43,860 bases of DNA, from NCBI GenBank assembly GCA_009781085.1, contig WQYV01000012.1:1-43860 (forward strand), written 5' to 3'. The notes beneath the pieces are model-generated. The model saw nothing but the letters and a program-made list of their open reading frames with translations. It searched no databases and had not been told where the DNA came from. Positions 27,461-36,558 of the stretch are shown here, in pieces. Positions within the stretch are counted from its first letter, which is position 1, and every line of letters starts with the position of its first letter. Both the position numbers and the translations under genes were made by a program. The stretch is from Betaproteobacteria bacterium. Lineage in GTDB: Bacteria; Pseudomonadota; Gammaproteobacteria; Burkholderiales; Rhodocyclaceae.

Positions 27461-28216
27461 ATGACACAAAAAATCAGGGATCACTACGACGACGCTTACG
27501 TGGACATGCTTGCTGCCCGGATCGAGGCGGTTTTGCCGGGGTTTTCGCGCAGGCATTTCATGGAAACGCTCATCGGCCAGTTTGAAGGCAAGGCGTTTTC
27601 CGCCCGGCTCGACCTCTTCACGCTGGCGCTTGAACGCAGCCTGCCGGGTCCTTACGCGCAACATATCCATACGCTGCATCTACTGCTTGGCCCTGAATTG
27701 CAGACGGAAACCGGCATGTTTACGCAAGGCTGGTGGCTCTTCCCCGTGGCGCGTTACGTGGAACGGCACGCCACGGAAGATTTCGCGGCGTCAACCGCCT
27801 TCATCCGCGAGCTCACCAAGCGCCACACCGGCGAATTTGCCGTCCGACCGCTGCTCGTGGCCTTTCCCGGAGAAATGATGGCGGTGATGCGTGTCTGGAG
27901 CCTGGACGAAAACGTCCATGTCCGGCGGTTGTCCAGCGAAGGGATGCGCATCCGCCTGCCCTGGGCAAAAAAACTGACCGTTGCGCTGGAACGGTTCGAT
28001 GATTTCAAGGCGGTTCTGGGCAACCTGAAAGACGACCCCTCGCGGTTTGTGCAAAAGAGCGTGGGGAACAATCTCAACGACCTGTACAGGGAAGCGCCGG
28101 AAAAGGCGGAGGAAATCATCGGGGAGTGGGAAAGGGCCGGGACACTCTCTGCGGCAGCAAAGTGGGTGGTGAAGCACGGGAGAAGGAACCAGCCAGCCGT
28201 TTCCGGGGCAGGTTAG
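27461..28216 (+). CDS. AlkD-like DNA alkylation repair protein
   Basis: Cytoplasmic HEAT-like repeat protein of 251 residues. Family features are the N-terminal AARIEAVLPGFSRRHFM segment, WWLFPVARYVERH, and the helical run RFVQKSVGNNLNDLYREAPE near residue 205, typical of DNA alkylation repair enzymes that excise N3/N7-alkylpurines. The ATG at 27461 was chosen over an upstream GTG because the upstream part is not family-like. It starts 61 bases after flhA, in the place where flhF normally stands, and is convergent with yhbY (17-base gap). Confidence 0.85.
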   Translation: MTQKIRDHYDDAYVDMLAARIEAVLPGFSRRHFMETLIGQFEGKAFSARLDLFTLALERSLPGPYAQHIHTLHLLLGPELQTETGMFTQGWWLFPVARYVERHATEDFAASTAFIRELTKRHTGEFAVRPLLVAFPGEMMAVMRVWSLDENVHVRRLSSEGMRIRLPWAKKLTVALERFDDFKAVLGNLKDDPSRFVQKSVGNNLNDLYREAPEKAEEIIGEWERAGTLSAAAKWVVKHGRRNQPAVSGAG

Positions 28217-28233
28217 CCAAGAATCGCGTATCC

Positions 28234-28710
28234 TTACCGCCCACCGCGCGGAGATGGGCGTGAACGTGAGGGCTGGTTCTGTAAAAGGTTCCAGCACCGG
28301 CTATTGCCGCGTTTCTGTTCCGTTGCGGCTTTTGTGAGCGCGGTACGGCGAGCGGTAGCGGCGAAGGCCGCGGCAGATTTGGCGGTGGCAGGATTTGGGG
28401 GTGGGGGCGCTTTCTTTTCCGGCGCTTTTTCCTCGCGTTTGGGTCGCCAGATGACGAGAATATTGCCGATACGTTGAACAGGCGCGGCATCGAGCCTGTC
28501 GCAAATGTCGGCGAGCAGCGCTTCGCGCTCTTCGCGTTCTACGTCCTGAACGCGCACCTTGATGAGTTCGTGCGCTTGCAGCGAACGCTCTAGTTCGGTG
28601 AGTACGCCAGGGGTGAGTCCGCTGGCCGCGACGATGACGACGGGATGCAAAGCGTGGGCGCGGGCGCGCAGTTCTTGTCGTGCGGAGGGTGTGAGTTCGA
28701 TTTTAGGCAT
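28234..28710 (-). CDS. yhbY: YhbY-like ribosome assembly RNA-binding protein with long tail
   Basis: CRS1/YhbY (CRM) domain in residues 1-95: [44 protein letters not shown], and [12 protein letters not shown]. It binds precursor 50S subunits in E. coli. A low-complexity Lys/Pro/Ala tail of about 60 residues follows, which E. coli YhbY (97 residues) lacks; basic tails are common in this family. It is divergent from rlmE with only 40 bases between the two starts, a conserved arrangement. Confidence 0.92.
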   Translation of the reverse strand: MPKIELTPSARQELRARAHALHPVVIVAASGLTPGVLTELERSLQAHELIKVRVQDVEREEREALLADICDRLDAAPVQRIGNILVIWRPKREEKAPEKKAPPPPNPATAKSAAAFAATARRTALTKAATEQKRGNSRCWNLLQNQPSRSRPSPRGGR

Positions 28711-28750
28711 TTTGTATTTTATCTCGGTAAGGGATGGGATTCTAACTCGT

Positions 28751-29368
28751 ATGAAACGAAGCAAGACCAGCAAAGCATGGGTACATGAGCATCTGACCGA
28801 CCCTTACGTCCGGCGCGCCAATGCCGAGGGCTACCGCACGCGGGCTGCTTACAAGCTGATAGAGATCAACGAGCGCGACCACCTGTTGCGCCCCGGCGCG
28901 GTGGTGGTTGACCTTGGGGCAGCGCCAGGGTCGTGGTGTCAGGTGGTTGCCGGGCATTACCCTGATGGGCGGGTGTTGGCGCTCGACCTGCTGCCGATGG
29001 CTCCTGTTGCCGGTGTGGACTTCTTGCAAGGCGATTTTTCCGATGAGGCCGTACTCGCCGAACTCGTACGCCGGCTGAAAGGGCAGCGGGTCGACCTTGT
29101 ACTTTCGGATATGGCACCCAATATATCGGGCGTAGTAGCGGCGGATCAGGCGCGTTCGATCATGCTCTGCGAACTGGCACTGGATTTTGCTGTCAATCAT
29201 CTTCGGCCTGATGGTAGCTTCTTGGTCAAGGTGTTCCAAGGGGAAGGTTTCATGGATTTTCGTGGGGAGACGGAACGTTGTTTCCAAGCGGTACGGGTGC
29301 GTAAGCCCAAGGCATCGCGTGACCGTAGTGCGGAAGTCTATCTGCTTTGCGAGGGACTGCGCGGCTGA
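28751..29368 (+). CDS. rlmE: 23S rRNA 2'-O-methyltransferase RlmE (FtsJ/RrmJ)
   Basis: AdoMet-dependent methyltransferase of 205 residues that modifies U2552 of 23S rRNA. The tetrad is visible: Lys in [10 protein letters not shown], Asp in [10 protein letters not shown], Lys in [11 protein letters not shown], and a Glu near the C-terminus (SAEVYLL). The SAM loop is [14 protein letters not shown]. The ATG at 28751 starts the family's N-terminus ([14 protein letters not shown]). ftsH follows, as in E. coli. Confidence 0.96.
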   Translation: MKRSKTSKAWVHEHLTDPYVRRANAEGYRTRAAYKLIEINERDHLLRPGAVVVDLGAAPGSWCQVVAGHYPDGRVLALDLLPMAPVAGVDFLQGDFSDEAVLAELVRRLKGQRVDLVLSDMAPNISGVVAADQARSIMLCELALDFAVNHLRPDGSFLVKVFQGEGFMDFRGETERCFQAVRVRKPKASRDRSAEVYLLCEGLRG

Positions 29369-29524
29369 TATTCACGCTATGTGGTAAATGCCGCGTACTG
29401 GCTGGCGTAAATGAAGCAATATGAGTATCGGTTTGCCGGACGGGAGAATCGCCATTAGAATCAAACTTTCCCACCAACTATTTTATGCGCTCGTTTTTTT
29501 TGCGGGCTTTCGGGGTAGAGGACG

Positions 29525-31420
29525 TTGAACAATTTTTTTAAGAATCTCGCAATATGGGTCGTGATCGGCGCCGTATTGGTTGCCATGTTTAATCAGTTCA
29601 ATCCTTACCAGACGTCCTCGGCGTCGATGGATTATTCTGTTTTCATGGATGAGGCTAAAAACGGGCGAATTGCTTCGGTGCTCGTCGATAATAATCGTGT
29701 GTTGAAAGCGACGACGAAGGATGGCCATTCAATCACAATCTATACGCCCGGCCTTCTGGACTTCTGGATGGTGAGCGACCTGATGCGCTACGGAGTGACA
29801 GTGAAGGCGGTAGAGCCGAAGGACGAGTCGTTCCTCACCAGCCTGTTCGTGTCGTGGTTCCCGATGCTGCTGCTCATTGGCGTGTGGATTTTCTTCATGC
29901 GTCAGATGCAGGGTGGCGGCAAGGGCGGCGCATTTTCATTCGGCAAGAGCAAGGCGCGGATGATCGACGAAAGTGCCAATTCTGTCTCCTTCGTCGATGT
30001 TGCTGGTTGCGACGAAGCCAAGGAGGAAGTCGGCGAACTCGTCGAATTCTTGCGCGACCCTTCCAAGTTTCAGAAACTCGGCGGGCGCATCCCCAAGGGC
30101 GTGTTGATGGTGGGTTCCCCTGGCACGGGCAAGACACTGCTTGCCAAGGCCATCGCGGGAGAGGCCAAGGTGCCGTTTTTCAGTATTTCCGGTTCGGATT
30201 TTGTTGAGATGTTCGTTGGGGTGGGTGCGGCGCGGGTGCGCGATATGTTCGAGCAGGCCAAGAAGCATGCTCCCTGCATTGTGTTCATCGATGAAATCGA
30301 CGCTGTGGGCCGCCAACGCGGCGCAGGTTTGGGCGGGGGCAACGACGAACGCGAACAGACGCTCAACCAGTTGCTGGTGGAGATGGACGGCTTTGAGGGT
30401 CAGACGGGCGTAATCGTCATTGCCGCCACCAACCGGCCTGATGTGCTCGATCCCGCGTTGCTGCGTCCCGGACGTTTTGACCGTCAGGTGGTCGTGGCGC
30501 TGCCCGATATTCGGGGTCGTGAGCAGATTCTCAAGGTTCATATGCGTAAGGTGCCCATCGCGCCTGACGTTGACGCACAGGTGCTGGCGCGCGGTACGCC
30601 TGGCTTTGCTGGAGCCGACCTTGCCAATCTGGTCAATGAAGCGGCGCTTTTTGCCGCACGCGCCAACAAGCGTCTGGTGGATATGGACGACTTCGAGCGC
30701 GCCAAGGACAAGATTATGATGGGTGCGGAGCGCCGTTCTGCGGTGATGCCGGAAGAAGAGCGCCGCAACACGGCCTATCACGAGTCCGGGCATGCCGTGG
30801 TGGCGCGCATGCTCGACAAGACCGACCCGGTGCACAAGGTCACTATCATCCCGCGCGGGCGGGCACTGGGCGTGACCATGCAACTGCCAACCGAGGATCG
30901 CTACAGCCAGGATCGGGTACGCCTGCTGCAAGCCATTGCGGTGCTGTTTGGTGGGCGCATTGCCGAAGAACTGTTCATGGATCAGATGACCACTGGCGCA
31001 TCGAACGACTTCCAGCGCGCAACCGACCTGGCGCGGCGCATGGTGACGCAATGGGGCATGTCTGATTCGCTCGGGCCGATGGTTTATGGCGAGGAAGAAA
31101 GCGAAATTTTCTTGGGTCGGCAGGTGACGACGCACCGCAACGTTTCGGAAGCGACTATGCAGAAGGTCGACTCCGAGGTTCGGCGCATCATCGACGAGCA
31201 ATACGCGCTGGCGCGGAAGATCCTGGAGGATAACCGCGACAAGGTCGAAACGATGACGGCGACCCTGCTGGAATGGGAGACCATCGACGCCGGGCAGATC
31301 GACGACATCATGTCCGGGCGCCCACCGCGCCCGCCCAAGCCTGCGTCCGAACCTGCGCCGAAGTCCGATAATGATGTCAGCACCGACGGGGCTGCACCCA
31401 CGCCTGCGCCAGCGGGTTGA
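29525..31420 (+). CDS. ftsH: ATP-dependent zinc metalloprotease FtsH, TTG start
   Basis: Membrane-bound AAA+ protease of 631 residues that degrades unassembled membrane proteins and short-lived regulators. Two transmembrane helices (about 5-22 and 100-120) flank a periplasmic domain. The AAA module has Walker [14 protein letters not shown], Walker [14 protein letters not shown] and the second region of homology [19 protein letters not shown]. The zinc site is HESGH. The start is a TTG at 29525, giving [11 protein letters not shown], the family's normal N-terminus; AGAGG lies a few bases upstream and no ATG is available before residue 21. Confidence 0.97.
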   Translation: MNNFFKNLAIWVVIGAVLVAMFNQFNPYQTSSASMDYSVFMDEAKNGRIASVLVDNNRVLKATTKDGHSITIYTPGLLDFWMVSDLMRYGVTVKAVEPKDESFLTSLFVSWFPMLLLIGVWIFFMRQMQGGGKGGAFSFGKSKARMIDESANSVSFVDVAGCDEAKEEVGELVEFLRDPSKFQKLGGRIPKGVLMVGSPGTGKTLLAKAIAGEAKVPFFSISGSDFVEMFVGVGAARVRDMFEQAKKHAPCIVFIDEIDAVGRQRGAGLGGGNDEREQTLNQLLVEMDGFEGQTGVIVIAATNRPDVLDPALLRPGRFDRQVVVALPDIRGREQILKVHMRKVPIAPDVDAQVLARGTPGFAGADLANLVNEAALFAARANKRLVDMDDFERAKDKIMMGAERRSAVMPEEERRNTAYHESGHAVVARMLDKTDPVHKVTIIPRGRALGVTMQLPTEDRYSQDRVRLLQAIAVLFGGRIAEELFMDQMTTGASNDFQRATDLARRMVTQWGMSDSLGPMVYGEEESEIFLGRQVTTHRNVSEATMQKVDSEVRRIIDEQYALARKILEDNRDKVETMTATLLEWETIDAGQIDDIMSGRPPRPPKPASEPAPKSDNDVSTDGAAPTPAPAG

Positions 31421-31479
31421 TTTCCAGGCATTTTGAGGAAAAACGTCCTCCAGCAGGCGTTTTCTTCTGACATCAGACC

Positions 31480-32310
31480 ATGCCACCATTCGTTTGCGGC
31501 CGCTTTGAACTCGACCTCTCCGTGCCGCACGTCATGGCAGTCATCAACTTGGCCGATGGTTCTTTTTCTGGCGACGGTTTGAAGGGCGATCTTAAGGCGA
31601 CCTTGCGCCGGGCGAAGCAGGCATTGGAAGAAGGTGCGGACATACTCGACCTCGGGGCGGAATCGACCCGTCCTGGCAGCGTGCCCGTGCTCGAGAAGCA
31701 GGAAACCGAACGCATCGTGGCGGCAGTGGAAGCATTGCGGCCGCTCGGCATGCCGCTTTCCGTCGACACCATGAAACCTGCTGTGATGCGGGCGGCACTG
31801 GCGGCGGGAGCAGATATGGTCAACGACATCGCTGGTTTTACCGTCCCCGGCGCGGTAGAGGCGGTAGCTGAGGGTGCCTGCGGGCTTTGCGTGATGCACA
31901 TGCAGGGCGTTCCAAGTACGATGCAGCAAGCGCCGCACTATGATGACGTGGTTGCCGAAGTGGCCGGGTTTCTCGACACGCGGGTACGGGCGCTTACGGC
32001 GGCAGGAGTGACACGCGCGCGCATTGTGCTCGACCCTGGTTTCGGTTTTGGCAAGGATGTGGCGCACAATTTCAGTATGCTCAAACATTTTGGACATTTC
32101 ACAGTTGATGGCTTGCCGGTGTTAGCGGGGCTATCGCGCAAATCCATGCTCGGTGCCATTACCGGCGCGGCGGTGAAAAACCGGCTCATTGCCAGCGTTA
32201 CCGCCGCAGTGCTGGCTGTGGAACGTGGTGCACGCATCGTCCGGGTGCACGATGTGGCTGCTACTGTCGAAGCCCTAAAAATTTGGCGAGCCTGCGTAGG
32301 GGCCGCCTGA
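31480..32310 (+). CDS. folP: Dihydropteroate synthase, unusual loop 1
   Basis: Joins p-aminobenzoate to the pterin pyrophosphate in folate synthesis, 276 residues, TIM-barrel fold. Conserved motifs: LGAESTRPGS (loop 2), SVDTMKP, ADMVNDIAGF, VMHMQGVPSTMQ, LDPGFGFGKD, GLSRKSMLG, and RVHDV. The highly conserved loop-1 motif NVTPDSFSDGG appears here as NLADGSFSGDG (bases 31546-31578). It lies between ftsH and glmM, the usual place, so it is the chromosomal copy rather than a sul-type resistance gene. Confidence 0.95.
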   Translation: MPPFVCGRFELDLSVPHVMAVINLADGSFSGDGLKGDLKATLRRAKQALEEGADILDLGAESTRPGSVPVLEKQETERIVAAVEALRPLGMPLSVDTMKPAVMRAALAAGADMVNDIAGFTVPGAVEAVAEGACGLCVMHMQGVPSTMQQAPHYDDVVAEVAGFLDTRVRALTAAGVTRARIVLDPGFGFGKDVAHNFSMLKHFGHFTVDGLPVLAGLSRKSMLGAITGAAVKNRLIASVTAAVLAVERGARIVRVHDVAATVEALKIWRACVGAA

Positions 32311-32341
32311 TCGATAAAGATGATGGCGAGGAATTGGCAGA

Positions 32342-33709
32342 ATGGAAATGCGCAAGTATTTTGGCACGGATGGTGTGCGTGGACGCGTGGGGGAAGAGCC
32401 GATCACGCCCGAATTCGTGATGCGTCTTGGCTACGCCGCTGGGGTGTCGTTGGTGGAGCGCCATGAACTGCCCCCAGGCGAACGTCCAGCAGTCCTGATT
32501 GGCAAGGATACCCGCATTTCCGGTTACATGTTGGAGGCCGCACTGGAAGCTGGGTTTGCCTCCGCCGGGGTGGACGTGATGCTCGCCGGGCCGATCCCGA
32601 CCCCTGCTGTGGCATATCTGACCCGCGCCCTGCGTTTACAGGCTGGGGTCGTGCTCTCCGCTTCGCACAATCCTTTCTACGATAACGGTATCAAATTCTT
32701 TTCTGCGGGCGGAGTCAAACTGCCTGATACCGTGGAAGCCGAGATTGAGACCCGGTTGATGGACGGCATGGGCTGCGTGGAAGCTGCACACCTGGGGCGT
32801 GCGAGGCGGATCGACGATGCTGCTGGACGCTACATCGAATTCTGCAAAAGCACTTTTCCAAATGAGTTCGACCTGCGCGGCCTGAAAATTGCGGTCGACT
32901 GTGCCCATGGCGCAACCTACCACATCGCGCCGAAGGTGTTTCATGAATTAGGCGCAGAAGTGGTCTCTGTGGGGATTGCACCCGATGGCTTCAACATCAA
33001 CGACGGCGTGGGTGCGACACGCCCCGAATGCTTGCGCCAGGCTGTGCTTGCGCAAGCTGCCGATATTGGTATTGCGCTTGATGGCGATGGCGACCGTCTC
33101 ATCATGATCGATCGCCAGGGTGAGATTTTCGATGGCGACAAGCTACTCTACGTCATCGCGACAGCACGCAAGGAGCGGGAACGGGACATTGAGGCGATTG
33201 GCGGGGTGGTCGGCACGCTGATGAGCAACCTTGGCCTGGAGCACGCGATTGCCAGGCTTGGCTTGTCGTTTACCCGCGCCAAGGTGGGCGACCGTTACGT
33301 GCTCGAAATGTTGCACGAAAAAGGCTGGCGCATTGGCGGTGAGAGCTCGGGCCACATTATCTGCCTGGATTGTCATACGACAGGCGACGGCATCATCTCC
33401 GCCCTGCAAGTGCTAGCAGCGCTACGCGTGCACGGGCAGACGCTGGCGCAAGCCTGTGCCGATCTCGTCTTCTACCCGCAACGGTTGGTCAACGTCCGCA
33501 TGGAACCAGGTTTCGATTGGCAGGACAACGCAGGCATCTCTGCTGCATGTGCGCGAGCCGAGACGGCACTTGGCGACGATGGCAGGATGCTATTGCGTCC
33601 TTCGGGAACCGAGCCATTGCTCCGGGTGATGGTCGAAGGCCGCGACGGGGTACTGGTTGACAGCCTTGCACGCGAAATTGCTGCTGCTGTCGAAGCTGCT
33701 GTCGCATGA
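32342..33709 (+). CDS. glmM: Phosphoglucosamine mutase
   Basis: Converts glucosamine-6-phosphate to glucosamine-1-phosphate for peptidoglycan and LPS, 455 residues. Start [13 protein letters not shown], active serine in [17 protein letters not shown], metal loop [13 protein letters not shown], sugar loop GGESSGHI, phosphate loop [18 protein letters not shown] lies upstream of the ATG; Met-3 is an alternative start. It is 31 bases after folP. Confidence 0.97.
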   Translation: MEMRKYFGTDGVRGRVGEEPITPEFVMRLGYAAGVSLVERHELPPGERPAVLIGKDTRISGYMLEAALEAGFASAGVDVMLAGPIPTPAVAYLTRALRLQAGVVLSASHNPFYDNGIKFFSAGGVKLPDTVEAEIETRLMDGMGCVEAAHLGRARRIDDAAGRYIEFCKSTFPNEFDLRGLKIAVDCAHGATYHIAPKVFHELGAEVVSVGIAPDGFNINDGVGATRPECLRQAVLAQAADIGIALDGDGDRLIMIDRQGEIFDGDKLLYVIATARKERERDIEAIGGVVGTLMSNLGLEHAIARLGLSFTRAKVGDRYVLEMLHEKGWRIGGESSGHIICLDCHTTGDGIISALQVLAALRVHGQTLAQACADLVFYPQRLVNVRMEPGFDWQDNAGISAACARAETALGDDGRMLLRPSGTEPLLRVMVEGRDGVLVDSLAREIAAAVEAAVA

Positions 33710-33900
33710 TTTTTTAAGGGAAAAACCAAACCGGCTCGCATTTGCCGTTCGGGGATAGGGGCGTAGGCCAAACGCAATTCTGGTTTCTGGGTTGAAAAAC
33801 AGGGCAAATCGAGAGACCCTACTATCATTGCCGTTGACGCTTGACGAACACTCTTTCAAACTTAGAAGTTCCTACGTTTTTCCCCTTGGCGAGGACACAA

Positions 33901-35406
33901 ATGAGCGAATCCCGTATCTATAACGCCGCTTTGCGCGGCAAAATCATGTCGGCGGACGAAGCCGCTACCCTCATCAATCCCGGCGATAACATCGGTGTGA
34001 GCGGTTTTACCGGTTCGGGTCATCCCAAGGAGGTTCCGCAAGCGCTCGCCCGGCGGATTGCCGCTGCTTCCGAGCGCGGGGAGACGTTTCGAGTTGGCCT
34101 TTTGACAGGGGCATCCACTGCACCCGAACTCGATGGCGCGCTTTTCAAGGTGAATGGCGTTTCCATGCGCTTGCCCTACCAGTCCGACCCGGAATGCCGC
34201 AAACGGATCGACAGCGGTGATACCTGGTACATGGATGTGCATCTCTCAGAAGTGGCACAAAACGCAGCCTGGGGGCATTACGGTAAGCTTGATGTTGCCT
34301 TGATTGAAATCGTTGCCATACTTGAAGACGGGCGGTTGGTTCCGTCGACCTCCGTGGGCAACAACCCGACTTGGCTAGATCTGGCCGACCGGGTGATTCT
34401 CGAAGTCAATTCCGGCCTGAATGCCAAACTCGAAGGTATGCACGACATCTTTAACGTCCCCCTGCCGCCGCATCGCCGACCCCTCCCGATCATCCAGCCC
34501 GGAGATCGCATTGGGGATCCTTACATGAAGGTCGATTTGTCCAAAGTCGTAGCCGTGGTCGAAACCGATTGTCCCGACCGCGACACCCAGTTTTCCGCTC
34601 CGGACGAAAACTCGCGCCTCATCGCTGGCCACATCCTTGATTTCCTCCAGTACGCAGTCGATAAAGGCCGCATCCCGGCGAACCTGCTGCCGTTGCAATC
34701 GGGCGTGGGCAACGTCGCCAATGCGGTAATGGCGGGTCTGAATGACGGTCCTTATGAAAACCTTGCAGCCTACACTGAAGTCTTGCAGGACGGCATGCTT
34801 GACATGATCCGTTCTGGGAAACTGGTCTGCGCCTCGGCCACTGCCGTATCGCTCTCCAAGGAAGCACTGGCCGATTTCAATGCCAATCTCGACATCTACC
34901 GCAAACGCATTATCCTGCGGCCGCAAGAGATCAGCAACAGCCCCGAAGTCATCCGCAGGTTTGGCATCATCACGATGAACGGCATGCTCGAAGCCGACAT
35001 TTACGGCAATGTCAATTCCACCCACGTTCTTGGCTCAAAGATGATGAACGGGCTGGGTGGCTCCGGCGACTTTACGCGCAATGCCTATCTCTCGATCTTC
35101 ATGACCCCGTCGCTCGCCAAGAACGGTGCACTTTCCTGCATCGTGCCAATGGTTTCGCACGTCGACCACACCGAACATGATGTGCAGGTGCTTGTCACCG
35201 AACACGGGCTGGCAGACATGCGTGGCCTTGCGCCGCGCCAGCGTGCCAAACTGGTGATCGAAAAATGTGCTGACCCCAAATTCCGCCCTGCGCTGAAAGA
35301 TTACCTCGCACGTGCCGAAAAGAGCGCAAACAGCCTGCATACCCCGCATCTGTTGGGTGAAGCGTTCGACTGGCACTTGCGTGCGCTGAGGGGCGAACCA
35401 ATGTAA
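33901..35406 (+). CDS. Acetyl-CoA hydrolase/succinate CoA-transferase family protein
   Basis: Cytoplasmic CoA-transferase of 501 residues in the Cat1/AarC/ScpC group, which exchange CoA between succinate, acetate or propionate. Motifs: GFTGSGHPKEVP near the start, GVGNVANAVMAGL, and the region of the catalytic glutamate, YTEVLQDGMLDM. The C-terminal part has TEHGLADMRGLAPRQRA. GCGAGGACAC lies before the ATG at 33901; the open frame upstream of it is not family-like. A strong terminator follows. This is a different family from the AtoDA-type pair at 16.5 kb. Confidence 0.92.
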   Translation: MSESRIYNAALRGKIMSADEAATLINPGDNIGVSGFTGSGHPKEVPQALARRIAAASERGETFRVGLLTGASTAPELDGALFKVNGVSMRLPYQSDPECRKRIDSGDTWYMDVHLSEVAQNAAWGHYGKLDVALIEIVAILEDGRLVPSTSVGNNPTWLDLADRVILEVNSGLNAKLEGMHDIFNVPLPPHRRPLPIIQPGDRIGDPYMKVDLSKVVAVVETDCPDRDTQFSAPDENSRLIAGHILDFLQYAVDKGRIPANLLPLQSGVGNVANAVMAGLNDGPYENLAAYTEVLQDGMLDMIRSGKLVCASATAVSLSKEALADFNANLDIYRKRIILRPQEISNSPEVIRRFGIITMNGMLEADIYGNVNSTHVLGSKMMNGLGGSGDFTRNAYLSIFMTPSLAKNGALSCIVPMVSHVDHTEHDVQVLVTEHGLADMRGLAPRQRAKLVIEKCADPKFRPALKDYLARAEKSANSLHTPHLLGEAFDWHLRALRGEPM

Positions 35407-35446
35407 TTGGAAGGGAGCTTTCCTCTTTCAGGAGGGTGACCGCCTA

Positions 35447-35475
35447 AACCCCGGCCTGGAAGCCGGGGTTTTTAT
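35447..35475 (+). terminator. Rho-independent terminator
   Basis: Perfect 9-base stem AACCCCGGC / GCCGGGGTT (35447-35455 and 35462-35470), six-base loop, then TTTATTT. It starts 40 bases after the CoA-transferase stop and ends just before the epimerase gene. Confidence 0.9.
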
Positions 35476-35492
35476 TTGGAGCCGATTTTACG

Positions 35493-36395
35493 ATGAAAGA
35501 AACCATTTTGATTACCGGAGCCAACGGTTTGGTTGCGCGGAAATTTGCAGAAAAATATTCCGAAGGATATGCTTTAAGATTTCTGACCAGAAAAAAATTC
35601 GGCAAAAATGAGTATGAATGGGACATCGAAAAGGAGTATGTGGACGAAAAAGCTTTGGAAGGGGTTGATTATGTTTTGCACTTGGCAGGCACCAATGTAG
35701 GAGAAAAAAGATGGACAGAAAAAAGAAAGCAGGAGATTTTTTCAAGCAGGGTAAATTCTTCTCAGCTTTTGCTTTCCAAACTCAAGGAAAATAATCACTC
35801 CCTGAAAGCCTATATTTCTGCCTCTGGGGTGGGATATTACGGAAATGTTCCTACGGATAAAATTTTTACTGAAGAAGACGGGATAGGAACAGATTTTTTA
35901 GCGAAACTTTGCGGAAAATGGGAAGGCGTAGCGTGTGAATATTTATCCATTAGCCAGCGAATTTTGATCTTCCGGTTTGGCGTGGTTTTGTCCGACAATG
36001 GAGGTGCACTGCTTAAACTGAAAATGCCTATAAAATATGGATTGGGAGCCAATTTAGGTTCAGGAAATTCTTATTTTCCTTGGATTCATATTGATGATCT
36101 CTGTAAGATGATCCATTTTTCAATTCAACAGCATGATATGAATGGGGTTTATAACGCTGTTTCTCCTGAAGTCATCACAATGGATGAAGTAAACAGAAAC
36201 ATAGCACGATGCATGAAAAAACCTTTTTTCATGCCCAATATCCCTTCTTGTTTGGTCAAGCTTGTTCTGGGGGAAATGTCTTCCCTTCTGTTAACAGGTA
36301 ATAAAATTTCGGCAGAAAAGATCATTGATGCTGGGTTTGTTTTTGACTATCCGACGATAGGGCAGGCTATGGATTCAGCTCTTTTGCGGGCTTGA
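35493..36395 (+). CDS. TIGR01777-type epimerase/NAD-dependent reductase, probably transferred
   Basis: Short-chain dehydrogenase-like protein of 300 residues (YfcH/SulA-type epimerase group). The nucleotide loop is ITGANGLVARKFAEKY; later motifs are VLHLAGTNVGEKRWTEKRK, ISASGVGYYG, LRFGVVLSDNGGAL-like FRFGVVLSDNGG, and FPWIHIDDL. The codon use is strongly AT-rich and Lys/Asn/Ile-rich, unlike all genes to its left, and the protein reads like homologs from Bacteroidetes such as Chryseobacterium. GGAG lies about 10 bases before the ATG. It sits between a terminator and an inverted repeat. Substrate is unknown. Confidence 0.87.
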   Translation: MKETILITGANGLVARKFAEKYSEGYALRFLTRKKFGKNEYEWDIEKEYVDEKALEGVDYVLHLAGTNVGEKRWTEKRKQEIFSSRVNSSQLLLSKLKENNHSLKAYISASGVGYYGNVPTDKIFTEEDGIGTDFLAKLCGKWEGVACEYLSISQRILIFRFGVVLSDNGGALLKLKMPIKYGLGANLGSGNSYFPWIHIDDLCKMIHFSIQQHDMNGVYNAVSPEVITMDEVNRNIARCMKKPFFMPNIPSCLVKLVLGEMSSLLLTGNKISAEKIIDAGFVFDYPTIGQAMDSALLRA

Positions 36396-36424
36396 CCTAT
36401 ACATGGTTTTGGCTGCACCGGGTC

Positions 36425-36505
36425 GAATTGTTTCTTCGCTACGCTCCTCGCAATGACGGAACGAAAGGGTCAGTTTTTGTCATTTCAAGCGGAGCGAAGC
36501 AATTC
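36425..36505. repeat. Imperfect inverted repeat, REP/MITE-like
   Basis: Left arm at 36425-36457 (contains TTCGCTACGCTCCTCGCAAT) and right arm at 36479-36505 (contains GAGCGAAGCAATTC) pair imperfectly around about 20 bases. Elements with the core 'cttcgctacgctcctcgcaatgac' occur in intergenic regions of many bacteria. It lies just after the epimerase stop. Confidence 0.6.
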
Positions 36506-36558
36506 AGTGATGTGTAGGTTTAATTAAAAATGCTCTAGATTTGATCAACCTGAAAGCA

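Noticed and set aside
29936-31489. 517-codon open frame on the minus strand inside ftsH
   Set aside because: Same reason: antisense shadow of a highly conserved gene.
33790-33870. Sigma-70 promoter for the succinate CoA-transferase gene (TTGAAA and TTGACG boxes)
   Set aside because: No -10 box with acceptable spacing (spacers of 15 or 22 bases).
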